Shown here: positions 16,276-23,746 of the stretch, piece after piece
How positions within the stretch are numbered: position 1 is the stretch's first letter
Layout of the letters: each line of letters begins with the position of its first letter
Assembly (NCBI RefSeq): GCF_015680405.1
Contig: NZ_JADLJS010000019.1
Span: forward strand, 1-64,000
Length of the DNA stretch: 64,000 bases
Direction: 5' to 3'
Origin: Pseudomonas pudica
Lineage (GTDB): Bacteria > Pseudomonadota > Gammaproteobacteria > Pseudomonadales > Pseudomonadaceae
Notes under the pieces: model-generated
Told to the model about the DNA's origin: nothing
The model's input: the letters and a program-made list of their open reading frames with translations, nothing else
Database searches by the model: none
Made by a program: the position numbers and the translations under genes

Positions 16276-16659
16276 TCAGGCGTGGTATTCGAAGGCCTCG
16301 GCCTTGCGAACGATTCGAACTTGGGCGGTGCGGCGCTCCGGCGCGCGGCGATCGCGGCGCATGGGGTCGCTGTCGTCGATCACCGCGTGCATGGCGATGA
16401 GGCCGGCGAGGGCGATGCAGAGCGGGCTGATGATCTGCTGGCGCATGGCCTTTGTGACCGCCTCGATGCGGCGGCCGGCCTCCAGCTTGAACAGCGCGGC
16501 TTCGATGCGGTTGGCCACCGTGCCCGGGCTGACCGACATCTGGCGGGCGATTTCTTTGGTGGTGAGTCCTTGGGCCACCCACAACAGTGCTTCGAGCTCA
16601 CGGGGAGCCAGCGCCTTGCCGAGCTGGCCAATCCATGAGCCGCAAGTGATCGTTTTCAT
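16276..16659 (-). CDS. LuxR-type helix-turn-helix regulator
   Basis: 127 residues. Residues 17-64 (LAPRELEALLWVAQGLTTKE then IARQMSVSPGTVANRIEAAL) are a LuxR/FixJ-type helix-turn-helix; there is no receiver or autoinducer domain. A hydrophobic stretch (about 75-92) follows, which may be a membrane segment or a buried helix. GAGGACTCTTC precedes ATG 16659. Small stand-alone LuxR-type proteins occur in Pseudomonas phage early operons; target not known. A long RNA hairpin lies directly upstream. Confidence 0.75.
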   Translation of the reverse strand: MKTITCGSWIGQLGKALAPRELEALLWVAQGLTTKEIARQMSVSPGTVANRIEAALFKLEAGRRIEAVTKAMRQQIISPLCIALAGLIAMHAVIDDSDPMRRDRRAPERRTAQVRIVRKAEAFEYHA

Positions 16660-16675
16660 GAAGAGTCCTCGGTGG

Positions 16676-16748
16676 GCTGCATTGGTCGTGACGCTCGCTG
16701 CCGCTACCTCCCGGACCAGGGGAGGGCGAACGCCACGACCGATGCAGC
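16676..16748 (-). other. Long hairpin in leftward early transcript
   Basis: Arms 16676-16698 and 16726-16748 are 23 bases each and pair at 20 positions; inside them CCTCCC (16707-16712) pairs with GGGAGG (16720-16725) around a 7-base loop. It lies in the 140-bp gap between two genes of the leftward operon. There is no U-tract, so it is not a simple terminator. It may be a structured regulatory RNA or a short mobile palindrome. Confidence 0.6.
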
Positions 16749-16799
16749 CTGGTGATGGGGAACCAGGTGGATCGGGCCGTCTTTCCGGCTATCAGGGAA

Positions 16800-17105
16800 T
16801 CAAATGACTGCCGCCAGAGTGCGGGTGCCATCGGCGTGCTGTGTTGCGATGTGCATGCTGATGTGATGCGGCGCGCTTCGTTGGATCGCTACGGCGGCCT
16901 TGCTGAAGCGCTCGTCGAAAGCGCCTTCACCATCAGGCAGATGGGAGGTGCAGGTCAGGCGGGAGCAGTCTTCGCCGTTCGGGCCTTCACCATCGTGGGC
17001 AATGTTGAAGCTGGCGATCATTGCAATGCCGTGCTCACGGCAAACGGCGATGATGCTCTGCATCAGCGGGCTGATTTGCTCGTCGTAAATTTCTTCTTTG
17101 TTCAC
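16800..17105 (-). CDS. Phage hypothetical protein, first gene of leftward operon
   Basis: 101 residues from a GTG at 17105 with GAGGACATCACC upstream; a longer frame from 17252 lacks a ribosome site. Contains ISPLMQSIIAVCREHGIAMI and a C-terminal HISMHIATQHADGT. This looks like the first gene transcribed leftward from the operator region at 17351-17405, the position of early regulators such as lambda N, but it has no arginine-rich motif and I do not assign that role. Confidence 0.6.
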   Translation of the reverse strand: MNKEEIYDEQISPLMQSIIAVCREHGIAMIASFNIAHDGEGPNGEDCSRLTCTSHLPDGEGAFDERFSKAAVAIQRSAPHHISMHIATQHADGTRTLAAVI

Positions 17106-17350
17106 GGTGATGTCCTCGGGTTGATTTCCCGTCTGGCCCTGTCGCCAAGGCCAGCCAGTGAAATCGAAGTGATCCAGGCGCCCATCGCTCTTTGGGCTAC
17201 GCGCTTCCCCGCATTGGCATGCGCGCCACTTGGTTACCTGAACCCAGCTCACTGCATGAGGCAGCTGCTGCCCTCATGTGCCGCTGAGGGTGACGGGTGT
17301 CCAGTTGTGTAAAGAGCGGGCTGCCATGGCTACCAGGCTCGTTGCAAATG
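17106..17350. other. Leader region of leftward early transcript
   Basis: No gene seen in this 245-bp stretch. It contains an imperfect hairpin at 17123-17165 (GATTTC / GAAATC outer and CTGGCC / GGCCAG inner pairing) just upstream of the first leftward gene. It would be the 5' leader of RNA starting in the operator array at 17351-17405. Confidence 0.45.
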
Positions 17351-17405
17351 CAAGCGAACTTGTATTCATGAAAGCATGCTTGTTTTTTAAATGCAAGCAA
17401 ACTTG
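17351..17405. promoter_or_regulatory. OL-like triple operator array
   Basis: Three 12-bp sites: CAAGCGAACTTG (17351-17362), AAAGCATGCTTG (17371-17382) and CAAGCAAACTTG (17394-17405), centres 20 and 23 bp apart. They share the half-site CAAGC with the palindromes next to cro and the repressor gene. By lambda analogy this is OL, controlling the leftward early promoter and possibly the plus-strand gene at 17454. Confidence 0.75.
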
Positions 17406-17453
17406 TGCGATTTTCGAATACTGTATGGATATCCAGCATTCAGGAGGTGGCGG

Positions 17454-17774
17454 ATGTCAGTGCAGGAAAATGCAGTTCGAATCGAGGAATTAACGAGCCT
17501 TGAGCGGCTGGGCCTGAGGGTGTCAGCGATGATCAACTCGCCCGTAGCTCAGCTAGGCAGAAAGGTGCTGATACACCGCCTCGATACGGATTCAGATCAG
17601 GACTGGGAGGCGATCATGGAGCTGCTGTCTGAAACTGACGGCCTAGGCATGACCTTCCGTGATGACGGGGCGGTGATCCTGCAGTGGGATTTGCCCACCG
17701 ATGATGACCGTGTGATTGATAGGGGAGAAGATGTGGCCCTGGTTGAGCCCGCACAGGAGGAGGCGCCTTTCTGA
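17454..17774 (+). CDS. Phage hypothetical protein next to OL
   Basis: 106 residues with an excellent ribosome site (CAGGAGGTGGCGG before ATG 17454). Acidic C-terminal half (LPTDDDRVIDRGEDVALVEP). It lies rightward of the OL-like operators and converges on the gene downstream of the repressor. Repressor control is likely from its position. No family recognised. Confidence 0.7.
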   Translation: MSVQENAVRIEELTSLERLGLRVSAMINSPVAQLGRKVLIHRLDTDSDQDWEAIMELLSETDGLGMTFRDDGAVILQWDLPTDDDRVIDRGEDVALVEPAQEEAPF

Positions 17775-17780
17775 GGGGAT

Positions 17781-17804
17781 TAAAAAGCCCGCCGAGGCGG
17801 GCTA
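17781..17804 (-). terminator. Terminator of the repressor transcript
   Basis: AGCCCGCC / GGCGGGCT stem; on the minus strand it is followed by TTTTTA. Located just after the stop of the 17808-18701 gene, so it would end the repressor-cargo transcript. The A-run on the other side makes it possibly bidirectional. Confidence 0.75.
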
Positions 17805-17807
17805 TGT

Positions 17808-18701
17808 TCAAGCTTCTGTGATGAATAAACGATGTAGTTCTCCATCTTTGAATACAGGCTTTCCCCGTACCTTGAGCTGGCTATGACTGTCCATTGCCCT
17901 CGTATATTGATTGTTAGGCACAGTCAGGGACACGTCATTGATCTTCCCATGGTACATCCCCACGAAGCCATCAATGGAAATCCTACATACGCCACTGTCT
18001 AGGCTGAGTGAGTAGATTCGAGTCACGATAAAATCACCGGCCTCACCGACAACCACATCACCGTCTGATCTGATTGCAAGGGCTTCCGGCTCCTCGATTC
18101 GGATGGGGTGTTCTGAGCCCGAAAACTGGATGATCTGATCGCAGCTTTTTCCTAGCGGTGTCAAGGCGGCCCGCATCGGGGCTTTAGACGCCTCGACTAA
18201 TGCAGGGATGGTTTGGATCATCTTTTCCTGCAGGCCCGCAAGATTGTCGTTTGCCTTGATAAGCCCATTCGCCAGTAGGGTATTGAGCTCTGTTGAAGAT
18301 TTGGCCTGTTCCCTGACCACTTCCACTAGCTCCTTCACACTGGATCCCCCTGACAGCGCATCTTTCACATGTCCCATGACCTTGGCTACAAGCCAGTCGA
18401 ATGCCTTCTTGTAAATGTCGTTGAAGGCTGGGTACTGATGAGTAAGTGCTGTAAGTATAACCAGTGTTGACTCAAAAGATCCTTTCTGTGGTGGAGCCGA
18501 GTAGCACCGTATGTCGGAGGTTTTCCGGCCGCTGAGTACTTCGCCGTAAAGGCAGTAATGGCTGACCAGCTTGTACAGGCGGGCTGATCCCTCTACCGAG
18601 CGTGCGTACTGCTGTGAATCCAGTAGATGTCGTTCGGCGTCGAGGCCGTCGTATTTCACATCCATGTGTCCGGCGACGCCGGTCAACGAATCCCAATCCA
18701 C
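17808..18701 (-). CDS. Unknown protein in rex position (exclusion candidate)
   Basis: 297 residues from a GTG at 18701 with AGGAAAGG upstream. It starts 23 bp after the repressor stop on the same strand, so it is expressed in the lysogen with the repressor, as lambda rexAB is. The N-terminal part (VKYDGLDAERHLLDSQQYAR, then SARLYKLVSHYCLYGEV) recurs in bacterial proteins of unknown role; residues 120-175 are helical, possibly coiled; the C-terminal 100 residues look beta-rich (FIVTRIYSLSLDSGVCRISI). No membrane segment. Genes in this place often protect the lysogen from other phages; that role is inferred from position. Confidence 0.7.
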   Translation of the reverse strand: MDWDSLTGVAGHMDVKYDGLDAERHLLDSQQYARSVEGSARLYKLVSHYCLYGEVLSGRKTSDIRCYSAPPQKGSFESTLVILTALTHQYPAFNDIYKKAFDWLVAKVMGHVKDALSGGSSVKELVEVVREQAKSSTELNTLLANGLIKANDNLAGLQEKMIQTIPALVEASKAPMRAALTPLGKSCDQIIQFSGSEHPIRIEEPEALAIRSDGDVVVGEAGDFIVTRIYSLSLDSGVCRISIDGFVGMYHGKINDVSLTVPNNQYTRAMDSHSQLKVRGKPVFKDGELHRLFITEA

Positions 18702-18724
18702 GTTTCACCTTTCCTAGAAACTAT

Positions 18725-19576
18725 TCAAACCCGTCGTGCATTCCAAACCAGCAAAACCTTTGCGTGGATCGTCACATCATCAATCCGTGCCGACTGCTTC
18801 TCGTAGTTGCGGTTGTCAGAGATTAGCCAGACATGATCTTCGTCTTGGCGCTGCAGACGTTTGATCAGCAGGTCACCATGCCAGGTGACCACATACACGC
18901 CTTCACCTTGGTAGTCGTTCACGCCGCGATCAACGATCACAGGATCCTTATCATTGATCGTCCCTTCCATGCTCTGGCCCCACCCGGTGATCATCGCCAA
19001 GGCCTGTGCTGCGGAGTAGGTCACGCCTTTCTCCCGCAAAACTTCCTCGCGGATCACCACATTCCGGATGACCTCGCTGTACTCGGCCGGCACCTGCCCA
19101 TGGCCCATCGCTGCACGTATGTCGTACTGGGGAATGGAGATATCGCCTTCTGGTGGCTTGGCAGTCGCGATGACAAACCCGCTAGTGCTATCGCCCTGTG
19201 GATCTTCTTCCACGGCACGAACAATGCTCTGTCGCGCCTCAGCGGTTAGGCCCTTGCCATGTTTTTCGAGCATTTTTCGGACCGCATCCGCGGCCGACAA
19301 AGATGTAGCGACATCTTTCTCTCCACCTGCCTTTGGCTCCGCCTTGCGCGGAGGTTCTCCCTTTCCGGATAGCAACCAATCAACGGTCGTGTCGTACCCG
19401 TCAGCCAAGGCCACTAAGTTCTCGTTCTTGATGTTTTCAGTATCGCCGGCGAACCACTGGCGAACAGCTTCGTAGCTGATGCCACAAGTGGTTGCGATAT
19501 CCCGCTTGACGTTGCGCACGCCGAGTTCAGGCCTGCGAGCCAGGACGAGTTTGGTAATTCGGTCTGTGGTCTTCAT
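18725..19576 (-). CDS. cI: CI-type repressor with S24 peptidase domain
   Basis: 283 residues. N-terminal XRE-type helix-turn-helix (about 1-70, CGISYEAVRQWFAGD as the recognition region), linker, then a LexA/CI-like S24 autoprotease domain with S202 in GQSMEGTI and K239 in LLIKRL. SOS activation of RecA should trigger self-cleavage and prophage induction; the usual Ala-Gly site is not obvious (AAMGHG at 155-160 is the nearest). It is divergent from cro across three operators and is followed by the rex-position gene. Confidence 0.93.
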   Translation of the reverse strand: MKTTDRITKLVLARRPELGVRNVKRDIATTCGISYEAVRQWFAGDTENIKNENLVALADGYDTTVDWLLSGKGEPPRKAEPKAGGEKDVATSLSAADAVRKMLEKHGKGLTAEARQSIVRAVEEDPQGDSTSGFVIATAKPPEGDISIPQYDIRAAMGHGQVPAEYSEVIRNVVIREEVLREKGVTYSAAQALAMITGWGQSMEGTINDKDPVIVDRGVNDYQGEGVYVVTWHGDLLIKRLQRQDEDHVWLISDNRNYEKQSARIDDVTIHAKVLLVWNARRV

Positions 19577-19588
19577 GTGCGCAATCTA

Positions 19589-19636
19589 CAAGGTTGCTTG
19601 TCAAGCATGCTTGTTTTGAATATGCAAGCATGCTTG
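19589..19636. promoter_or_regulatory. OR-like triple operator array with PR
   Basis: Sites CAAGGTTGCTTG (19589-19600), CAAGCATGCTTG (19602-19613) and CAAGCATGCTTG (19625-19636), the last two perfect palindromes. A promoter TTGTCA (19598-19603), 17-bp spacer, TATGCA (19621-19626) reads rightward to cro and is covered by the second and third sites. Matches lambda OR in lying between the divergent repressor and cro genes. Confidence 0.82.
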
Positions 19637-19664
19637 AATGTCTAGACGAGCAAAGGAGGTTGCC

Positions 19665-19841
19665 ATGACCAAAAGCCAAGCAATTCAACATTTCGGTTCC
19701 ATCTCGGCGCTCGCGAAGGCAGTTGGCGTTACCTACGAAGCGGTGCGCCAGTGGGCAGAGGTGCCGGAGTTGAGGCAGTACCAAATCGAAAGGATCACTG
19801 CTGGGGCGCTTAAGGCTGACCAGAAAGGCGCAGCGGCGTGA
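19665..19841 (+). CDS. cro: Cro-like repressor
   Basis: 58 residues, almost entirely one helix-turn-helix domain of the Cro type: SQAIQHFGSISALAKAVGVT then YEAVRQWAEVPELRQYQIER. The YEAVRQW helix is shared with the CI-like repressor, consistent with both reading the same operators. Strong ribosome site AAAGGAGGTTGCC before ATG 19665. First gene of the rightward early operon; its role would be to shut off repressor synthesis in lytic growth. Confidence 0.9.
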   Translation: MTKSQAIQHFGSISALAKAVGVTYEAVRQWAEVPELRQYQIERITAGALKADQKGAAA

Positions 19842-19935
19842 CCTTGGGTGTGATTGTCAGACATCCAGCGTTGCGCCAGTAGATGGCTGAAACACCTGCG
19901 AATCCATCCAGTACTGGAATCGCGGGCGAAAAAAA

Positions 19936-19960
19936 ACCGCCTGGCAGGGCGGTCTTCTGA
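19936..19960. terminator. Hairpin terminator between cro and replication genes
   Basis: ACCGCC / GGGCGGT stem around TGGCA. The strong T-run is on the minus strand (eight A on the plus side), with only a weak TCTTCTG on the plus side. It may end leftward read-through and act as a leaky tR1-like terminator rightward. Confidence 0.6.
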
Positions 19961-19979
19961 AACAACATCGAGGTTGATT

Positions 19980-20051
19980 ATGCACCGCACAGACGATGCA
20001 GGCAATACCGCGCATTCCGCGTCAGCTGTCAGTCATGGAGGGCGTTCGTAA
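19980..20051 (+). CDS. Possible 23-residue leader peptide
   Basis: ATG 19980 (GAGG nine bases upstream) opens a short frame ending in a TAA that overlaps the ATG of the replication gene by one base. It could couple translation into the next gene. Too short to judge by composition. Confidence 0.3.
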   Translation: MHRTDDAGNTAHSASAVSHGGRS

Positions 20052-20779
20052 TGGCTCGTATCCGCACAATCAAGCCTGAGTTCTGGACCAGTGAACAGGT
20101 CATGGAGTGCTCGGCGATGGCTCGACTCCTCTTCATCGGGATCTGGAACTTCTGCGATGACGCAGGCAACCACCCCATGTCACCGAAGACCATCAAAGCT
20201 CTCGTTTTCCCCGGTGACGACATCACTGCGCTGGCCGTGGAAGGCCTGCTCATCGAGCTGGTAACGAACCGGCTGATTACTCTCTACGAGGCGGGATCGA
20301 AACAGTACCTGCACGTCAACGGATGGCATCACCAGAAGATCGATAGACCTACCGTAAAGCATCCAGAATTCGTCGAGCCCTCGCCGAGCGCTCACGAAGA
20401 AGTTGGCGAAGGTTCGTCTAGCGGTGATCGAGGCCTCACCCCCGGAAGGGAAGGGAAGGGAAGTAATACACACTCTCCGCGTGAGCCGTTCGCGATGTTC
20501 CTCGAGTGGGTTCCTGACCAGGCGCAGCTTGAGGCGTACGCCAAGCGATCAGGCGTCCCTATCGCAGAGTTCTCGGAAAAGGCCATTTCAGGATTTGTCG
20601 TCCACCACGACGCGAAGGGGCTGGCTAAAACCGAGAGTCAATGGATCGCTGACCTGGTCGCCTGGAGAAAGCGCGACCTAGCGAATGCTGCGAAGGTCGT
20701 TCCCCTGCGTGCGGGTCCGGGTGGCCAGCAGCTCGATGACCACGATACGTCTTGGATCGAGCAAGGGAGTGCCCAATGA
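20051..20779 (+). CDS. Phage replication protein, DnaT-like C-terminal domain
   Basis: 242 residues. N-terminal domain (RIRTIKPEFWTSEQVMECSA then ARLLFIGIWNFCDDAG) is the winged-helix start common to phage replication initiators; after a polar linker (110-145) comes a DnaT-like single-strand-binding segment (MFLEWVPDQAQLEAYAKRSG then VPIAEFSEKAISGFVVHH). Together with the next gene it plays the part of lambda O and P, loading host helicase. Its stop overlaps the next ATG (ATGA). Confidence 0.82.
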   Translation: MARIRTIKPEFWTSEQVMECSAMARLLFIGIWNFCDDAGNHPMSPKTIKALVFPGDDITALAVEGLLIELVTNRLITLYEAGSKQYLHVNGWHHQKIDRPTVKHPEFVEPSPSAHEEVGEGSSSGDRGLTPGREGKGSNTHSPREPFAMFLEWVPDQAQLEAYAKRSGVPIAEFSEKAISGFVVHHDAKGLAKTESQWIADLVAWRKRDLANAAKVVPLRAGPGGQQLDDHDTSWIEQGSAQ

Positions 20780-21459
20780 ACCCAGTCGCAGTTGTCACAC
20801 ATGGCCTGTGGGCCAAGGTTCAGTCCGGTCAGCACGTCTCTGCTGGATACGATCTGCCCGATGAGGTGAAGGCCGAGCTTAACCGGAAGACGGCAGAGGT
20901 TATCAACGATCTGTTCCGTGACCTGCGCTCCATCTGCACTGCCTGGAAGCAGGCTTGGCCCGACCAGGCCACCTACAACGCGTCGAAACAGCAATGGCTC
21001 ACTGCGTTTCTAGAGGCCGGCATTTGCAAGCCCGAGCAGTTGCAGTTTGGACTGATGCGCTGCCGCCAGTCGGGGGCTCCGTTCATCCCACCTCCCGGTG
21101 AGTTCATCCAGTGGTGTCAGCCGTCACCAGAGATGCTCGGTCTGCCGGCCTTGGCGGCCGCTTTCCGCGAAGCAACCCGCAATGCCCATCCTGCGATGGC
21201 TGGTCGGGGTAAGTGGAGTCATGACGCGGTCTGGCACGCGGCCAAAGAGTGCGGCTTCGAGAATCTCAACAAGCTGCCATCCGATGCTAGCTCGAAGCTG
21301 TTCGAGCGCAACTACACCATCGCAGTTCGGCGGCTTATGGCCGGTGAGCCGCTGCAGAAGATGCCGCTGGCACTTCCTGCGGAGGTTTCCGTGCGCCGCA
21401 CTCCGCAAGTCGGAAATTCTGCCTTGGCAGCCATGCGCGCCCGCTTGGCGGGGCGCTGA
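20776..21459 (+). CDS. Lambda P-like replication protein
   Basis: 227 residues with similarity to the replication protein P family, which recruits and loads the host DnaB helicase: INDLFRDLRSICTAWKQAWP near the N terminus and the central GAPFIPPPGEFIQWC. ATG 20776 overlaps the upstream stop by 4 bp. No helicase or helicase-loader ATPase gene is present, so the phage must use host DnaB. Confidence 0.82.
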   Translation: MNPVAVVTHGLWAKVQSGQHVSAGYDLPDEVKAELNRKTAEVINDLFRDLRSICTAWKQAWPDQATYNASKQQWLTAFLEAGICKPEQLQFGLMRCRQSGAPFIPPPGEFIQWCQPSPEMLGLPALAAAFREATRNAHPAMAGRGKWSHDAVWHAAKECGFENLNKLPSDASSKLFERNYTIAVRRLMAGEPLQKMPLALPAEVSVRRTPQVGNSALAAMRARLAGR

Positions 21460-21484
21460 TCAATTACCTTCAAGGAGGCGTCCC

Positions 21485-21781
21485 GTGCGCCAAACAAAAC
21501 TGACCAAGGCTGCTCGCGGCCGGGAGTGCCAGGTGCGCATTCCGGGCGTGTGCAACGGCAACCCCGAGACCACCGTCCTGGCACACTACCGGCTGGCCGG
21601 CACCTGCGGAGTCGGCAAGAAGCCGCACGACCTGCAGGGCGCGTGGTGCTGCAGCGCCTGCCATGACGCTTGCGACGGGCGCAGCAAGGCCGTCGACCGC
21701 GATACCGCCCGCCAGTACCACGCCGAGGGCGTCATGCGCACCCAGGCGCTGCTGCTGAACGAGGGAGTGCTGATCGCATGA
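21485..21781 (+). CDS. YbcO/DUF1364-like nuclease
   Basis: 98 residues from a GTG with AAGGAGG seven bases upstream. RGRECQVRIPGVCNGNPETT followed by AHYRLAG and WCCSACHDACDGR match the DUF1364 (YbcO, Rap-like) family of phage nucleases of lambdoid nin regions, with Cys/His metal ligands. Possible role in recombination or DNA processing during rolling replication. Its stop overlaps the next ATG. Confidence 0.8.
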   Translation: MRQTKLTKAARGRECQVRIPGVCNGNPETTVLAHYRLAGTCGVGKKPHDLQGAWCCSACHDACDGRSKAVDRDTARQYHAEGVMRTQALLLNEGVLIA

Positions 21782-22206
21782 ATGCTCCTGCCCTTCGCCC
21801 GTTCAAGGCCAAGCCGGCCCGCGCCAAGCCCGTCGACCGGGAAGGGCAGGAGCAGGCCGCACTGATGCAGGAGCTGCAGCTGCGCTACCCGCAGGCCTAC
21901 AAGCTGATCTATCACGTGCCGAACGGCGGGCACCGGGTCAAGGCCGTGGCCGCCAAGCTGAAGGGGCAGGGGGTGAAGGCCGGCGTGCCTGACCTGGTGC
22001 TGCCGATGGCGCGGGGCGGCTACTTCGGCCTGTACATCGAGTTCAAGGCCAGGCCGCCGTTCGATGCGCCGGTGTCGGCGAGCCAGGATGCCTACCTGCA
22101 GGCGTTGGCCGCACAGGGCTACCTGGCCATCGTGTGCCGAGGCAACATCGACGCGGTCGAAGCGATCCGCGCCTACCTGCTGCAGCCTGCGACGGTGACC
22201 GCATGA
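21778..22206 (+). CDS. VRR-NUC domain nuclease
   Basis: 142 residues. The VRR-NUC fold is visible as EQAALMQELQLRYP, YHVPNGGHR, GVPDLVLPMARGGYFGLYIE then FKAR (the D-x-n-E-x-K PD-(D/E)xK core) and the C-terminal AAQGYLAIVC. Such small proteins act as structure-specific nucleases, probably on branched intermediates. Overlaps both neighbours by 4 bp. Confidence 0.85.
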   Translation: MNAPALRPFKAKPARAKPVDREGQEQAALMQELQLRYPQAYKLIYHVPNGGHRVKAVAAKLKGQGVKAGVPDLVLPMARGGYFGLYIEFKARPPFDAPVSASQDAYLQALAAQGYLAIVCRGNIDAVEAIRAYLLQPATVTA

Positions 22207-23501
22207 GCGCGACCAGGGAAGTGAAGCTGAGCGAGGCCGAGGTGCGCCGGCAGGCCGCCGACAAGTCGGTGCGCGACGTGCGCGATCCGCGTCACCCGGG
22301 CCTGTACCTACGCTTCTGGAGTAACCGCGAGCGCGGCACCTGGTACCTGGTGCGCGGCAAAAAGTGGGTGCCGGTCGCCCGCTGGCCCGAGCTGAGCGTG
22401 GCGGCGGTGATCGCCGAACTGCCCGCGCTGCGCCAACGCCTGTTGCGCGCCCCGGCCACTGTGCCCGTGGCGTCGGGCATGGTTACCGTAGGCCAGCTGC
22501 TGGATTGGTACGGCGATCGGATGGCCCGCGACCGCTCGCTGTCGGCGAAGCGCAAGGCCGGCGCCCGATCTGCCATTGCCCAGCACCTGAAGCCGCGCCT
22601 GGATGACCTGGCCGTGGCCTGCGTGAATGCCGATGCGCTGGACAAGCACCTGATGTGGCCGTGCCAGGCCGAAGTGTCGCTGTCCTACCTGCGGCAAATG
22701 TTCGCGCTGCTGCTGACCGCCTTCCGCCAGGCCCTGCAGCTGGGGCTGATCGATCGCAACCCGATGGCCGGGATGCGCTTCAACGATTTCACCAAGGCCC
22801 GGATCCTGCCCAAGGCGGCTCGGCTGCGTGGCGTGCAGTTGCCCGAGCTGATGCAGCAACTGGCCCAGGCCTTCGAGCAGGAGCCAGGCGACGCCATGCT
22901 GGCCCTGATGATGCTGGCCCACGGCACCCGGATCGGCGAGACCCGCATGGCGCGCTGGAGCGAGATCTCCCTGGCCGCTGCCGAATGGTTCATCCCGGCG
23001 GCGAACACCAAGACCCGCACCGAGCACCGCCTGCCGCTGACCGCCCAGGTGGCGGCGCTGCTGACCCGGTACCGGACGATCCAGCAGGCCCGGGGCTATG
23101 AGGGCGTGTACCTGTTCCCGAACCGCCGCGGGCTGCCGCTGAGCGAAACCCAGGCGAGCATGGTGTTCACCCGACTGGGGCAGGGCGAGTGGACCAGCCA
23201 CGACCTGCGCAAGGTATCCCGTACCACCTGGACTGACCTCGGCATCGATGGCCACATCGGCGAGATGCTGCTGAACCACACGCTGGGGAAGATCGCCAGC
23301 ACCTACATCCACACCCAGGCCATGCAGCAGCGGCGGGTCGCCCTGGAGAAGTGGCACGCCTGGTTAGACGGCATCGGCTTCGGTGCCATTCACGGCCTTA
23401 CCAAGGCCTTATCCGAAATTTCACAGAATTCGGCCCAGCCAGTGGAACACAAGGCGTCCAGCGACCTTGCCGAATTTGTAATTAGCGAGGATTCGAAATG
23501 A
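22203..23501 (+). CDS. Second tyrosine recombinase in early operon
   Basis: 432 residues. Catalytic residues are all visible: R in HGTRIGETRM, H-x-x-R in SHDLRKVSR, H in LLNHTLGK and Y in ASTYIHTQ. The N-terminal part has a DUF4102-like start (RDVRDPRHPGLYLRF). It differs from the left-end integrase and is embedded, by 4-bp overlaps, between the VRR-NUC nuclease and a small gene, so it is expressed during lytic growth. Possible roles are resolving phage multimers or a second integration route. Confidence 0.87.
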   Translation: MSATREVKLSEAEVRRQAADKSVRDVRDPRHPGLYLRFWSNRERGTWYLVRGKKWVPVARWPELSVAAVIAELPALRQRLLRAPATVPVASGMVTVGQLLDWYGDRMARDRSLSAKRKAGARSAIAQHLKPRLDDLAVACVNADALDKHLMWPCQAEVSLSYLRQMFALLLTAFRQALQLGLIDRNPMAGMRFNDFTKARILPKAARLRGVQLPELMQQLAQAFEQEPGDAMLALMMLAHGTRIGETRMARWSEISLAAAEWFIPAANTKTRTEHRLPLTAQVAALLTRYRTIQQARGYEGVYLFPNRRGLPLSETQASMVFTRLGQGEWTSHDLRKVSRTTWTDLGIDGHIGEMLLNHTLGKIASTYIHTQAMQQRRVALEKWHAWLDGIGFGAIHGLTKALSEISQNSAQPVEHKASSDLAEFVISEDSK

Positions 23502-23746
23502 ATATTTCCGAGCACGGAGCCGTGGCCTTCCTCTACGGCCTGGAAGGTCGCGCCATTGGGCAGGTGATCATTGATGAGTGGTCCGGCGTGGACCTCGGCG
23601 AGGAAGTGACCGTGGCGCCGCGGGAAGGAGGCTTGTTTGGCCTGGAGCAATTCGACAAGCCGATTGTGGCTGCCAGTGGTGTCGTTCCATGCTGCTGTGC
23701 GACCAAGCCTTGGCTTCGAGCCAAGAAGGGGCGTTCCCGCCAATGA
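23498..23746 (+). CDS. Phage hypothetical protein
   Basis: 82 residues, ATG 23498 overlapping the recombinase stop by 4 bp. Beta-rich N-terminal half (AIGQVIIDEWSGVDLGEEVT) and a Cys-rich patch (VVPCCCATKPWL). No family recognised. Confidence 0.6.
   Translation: MNISEHGAVAFLYGLEGRAIGQVIIDEWSGVDLGEEVTVAPREGGLFGLEQFDKPIVAASGVVPCCCATKPWLRAKKGRSRQ

Noticed and set aside
17541..17580. tRNA-like start (GCCCGTAGCTCAGCTAGG)
   Set aside because: It lies inside the coding gene at 17454-17774 and no matching acceptor end, anticodon stem or T-arm follows.
22308..23357. 349-residue minus-strand open frame
   Set aside because: Antisense to the second recombinase, glycine/glutamine-rich shadow.
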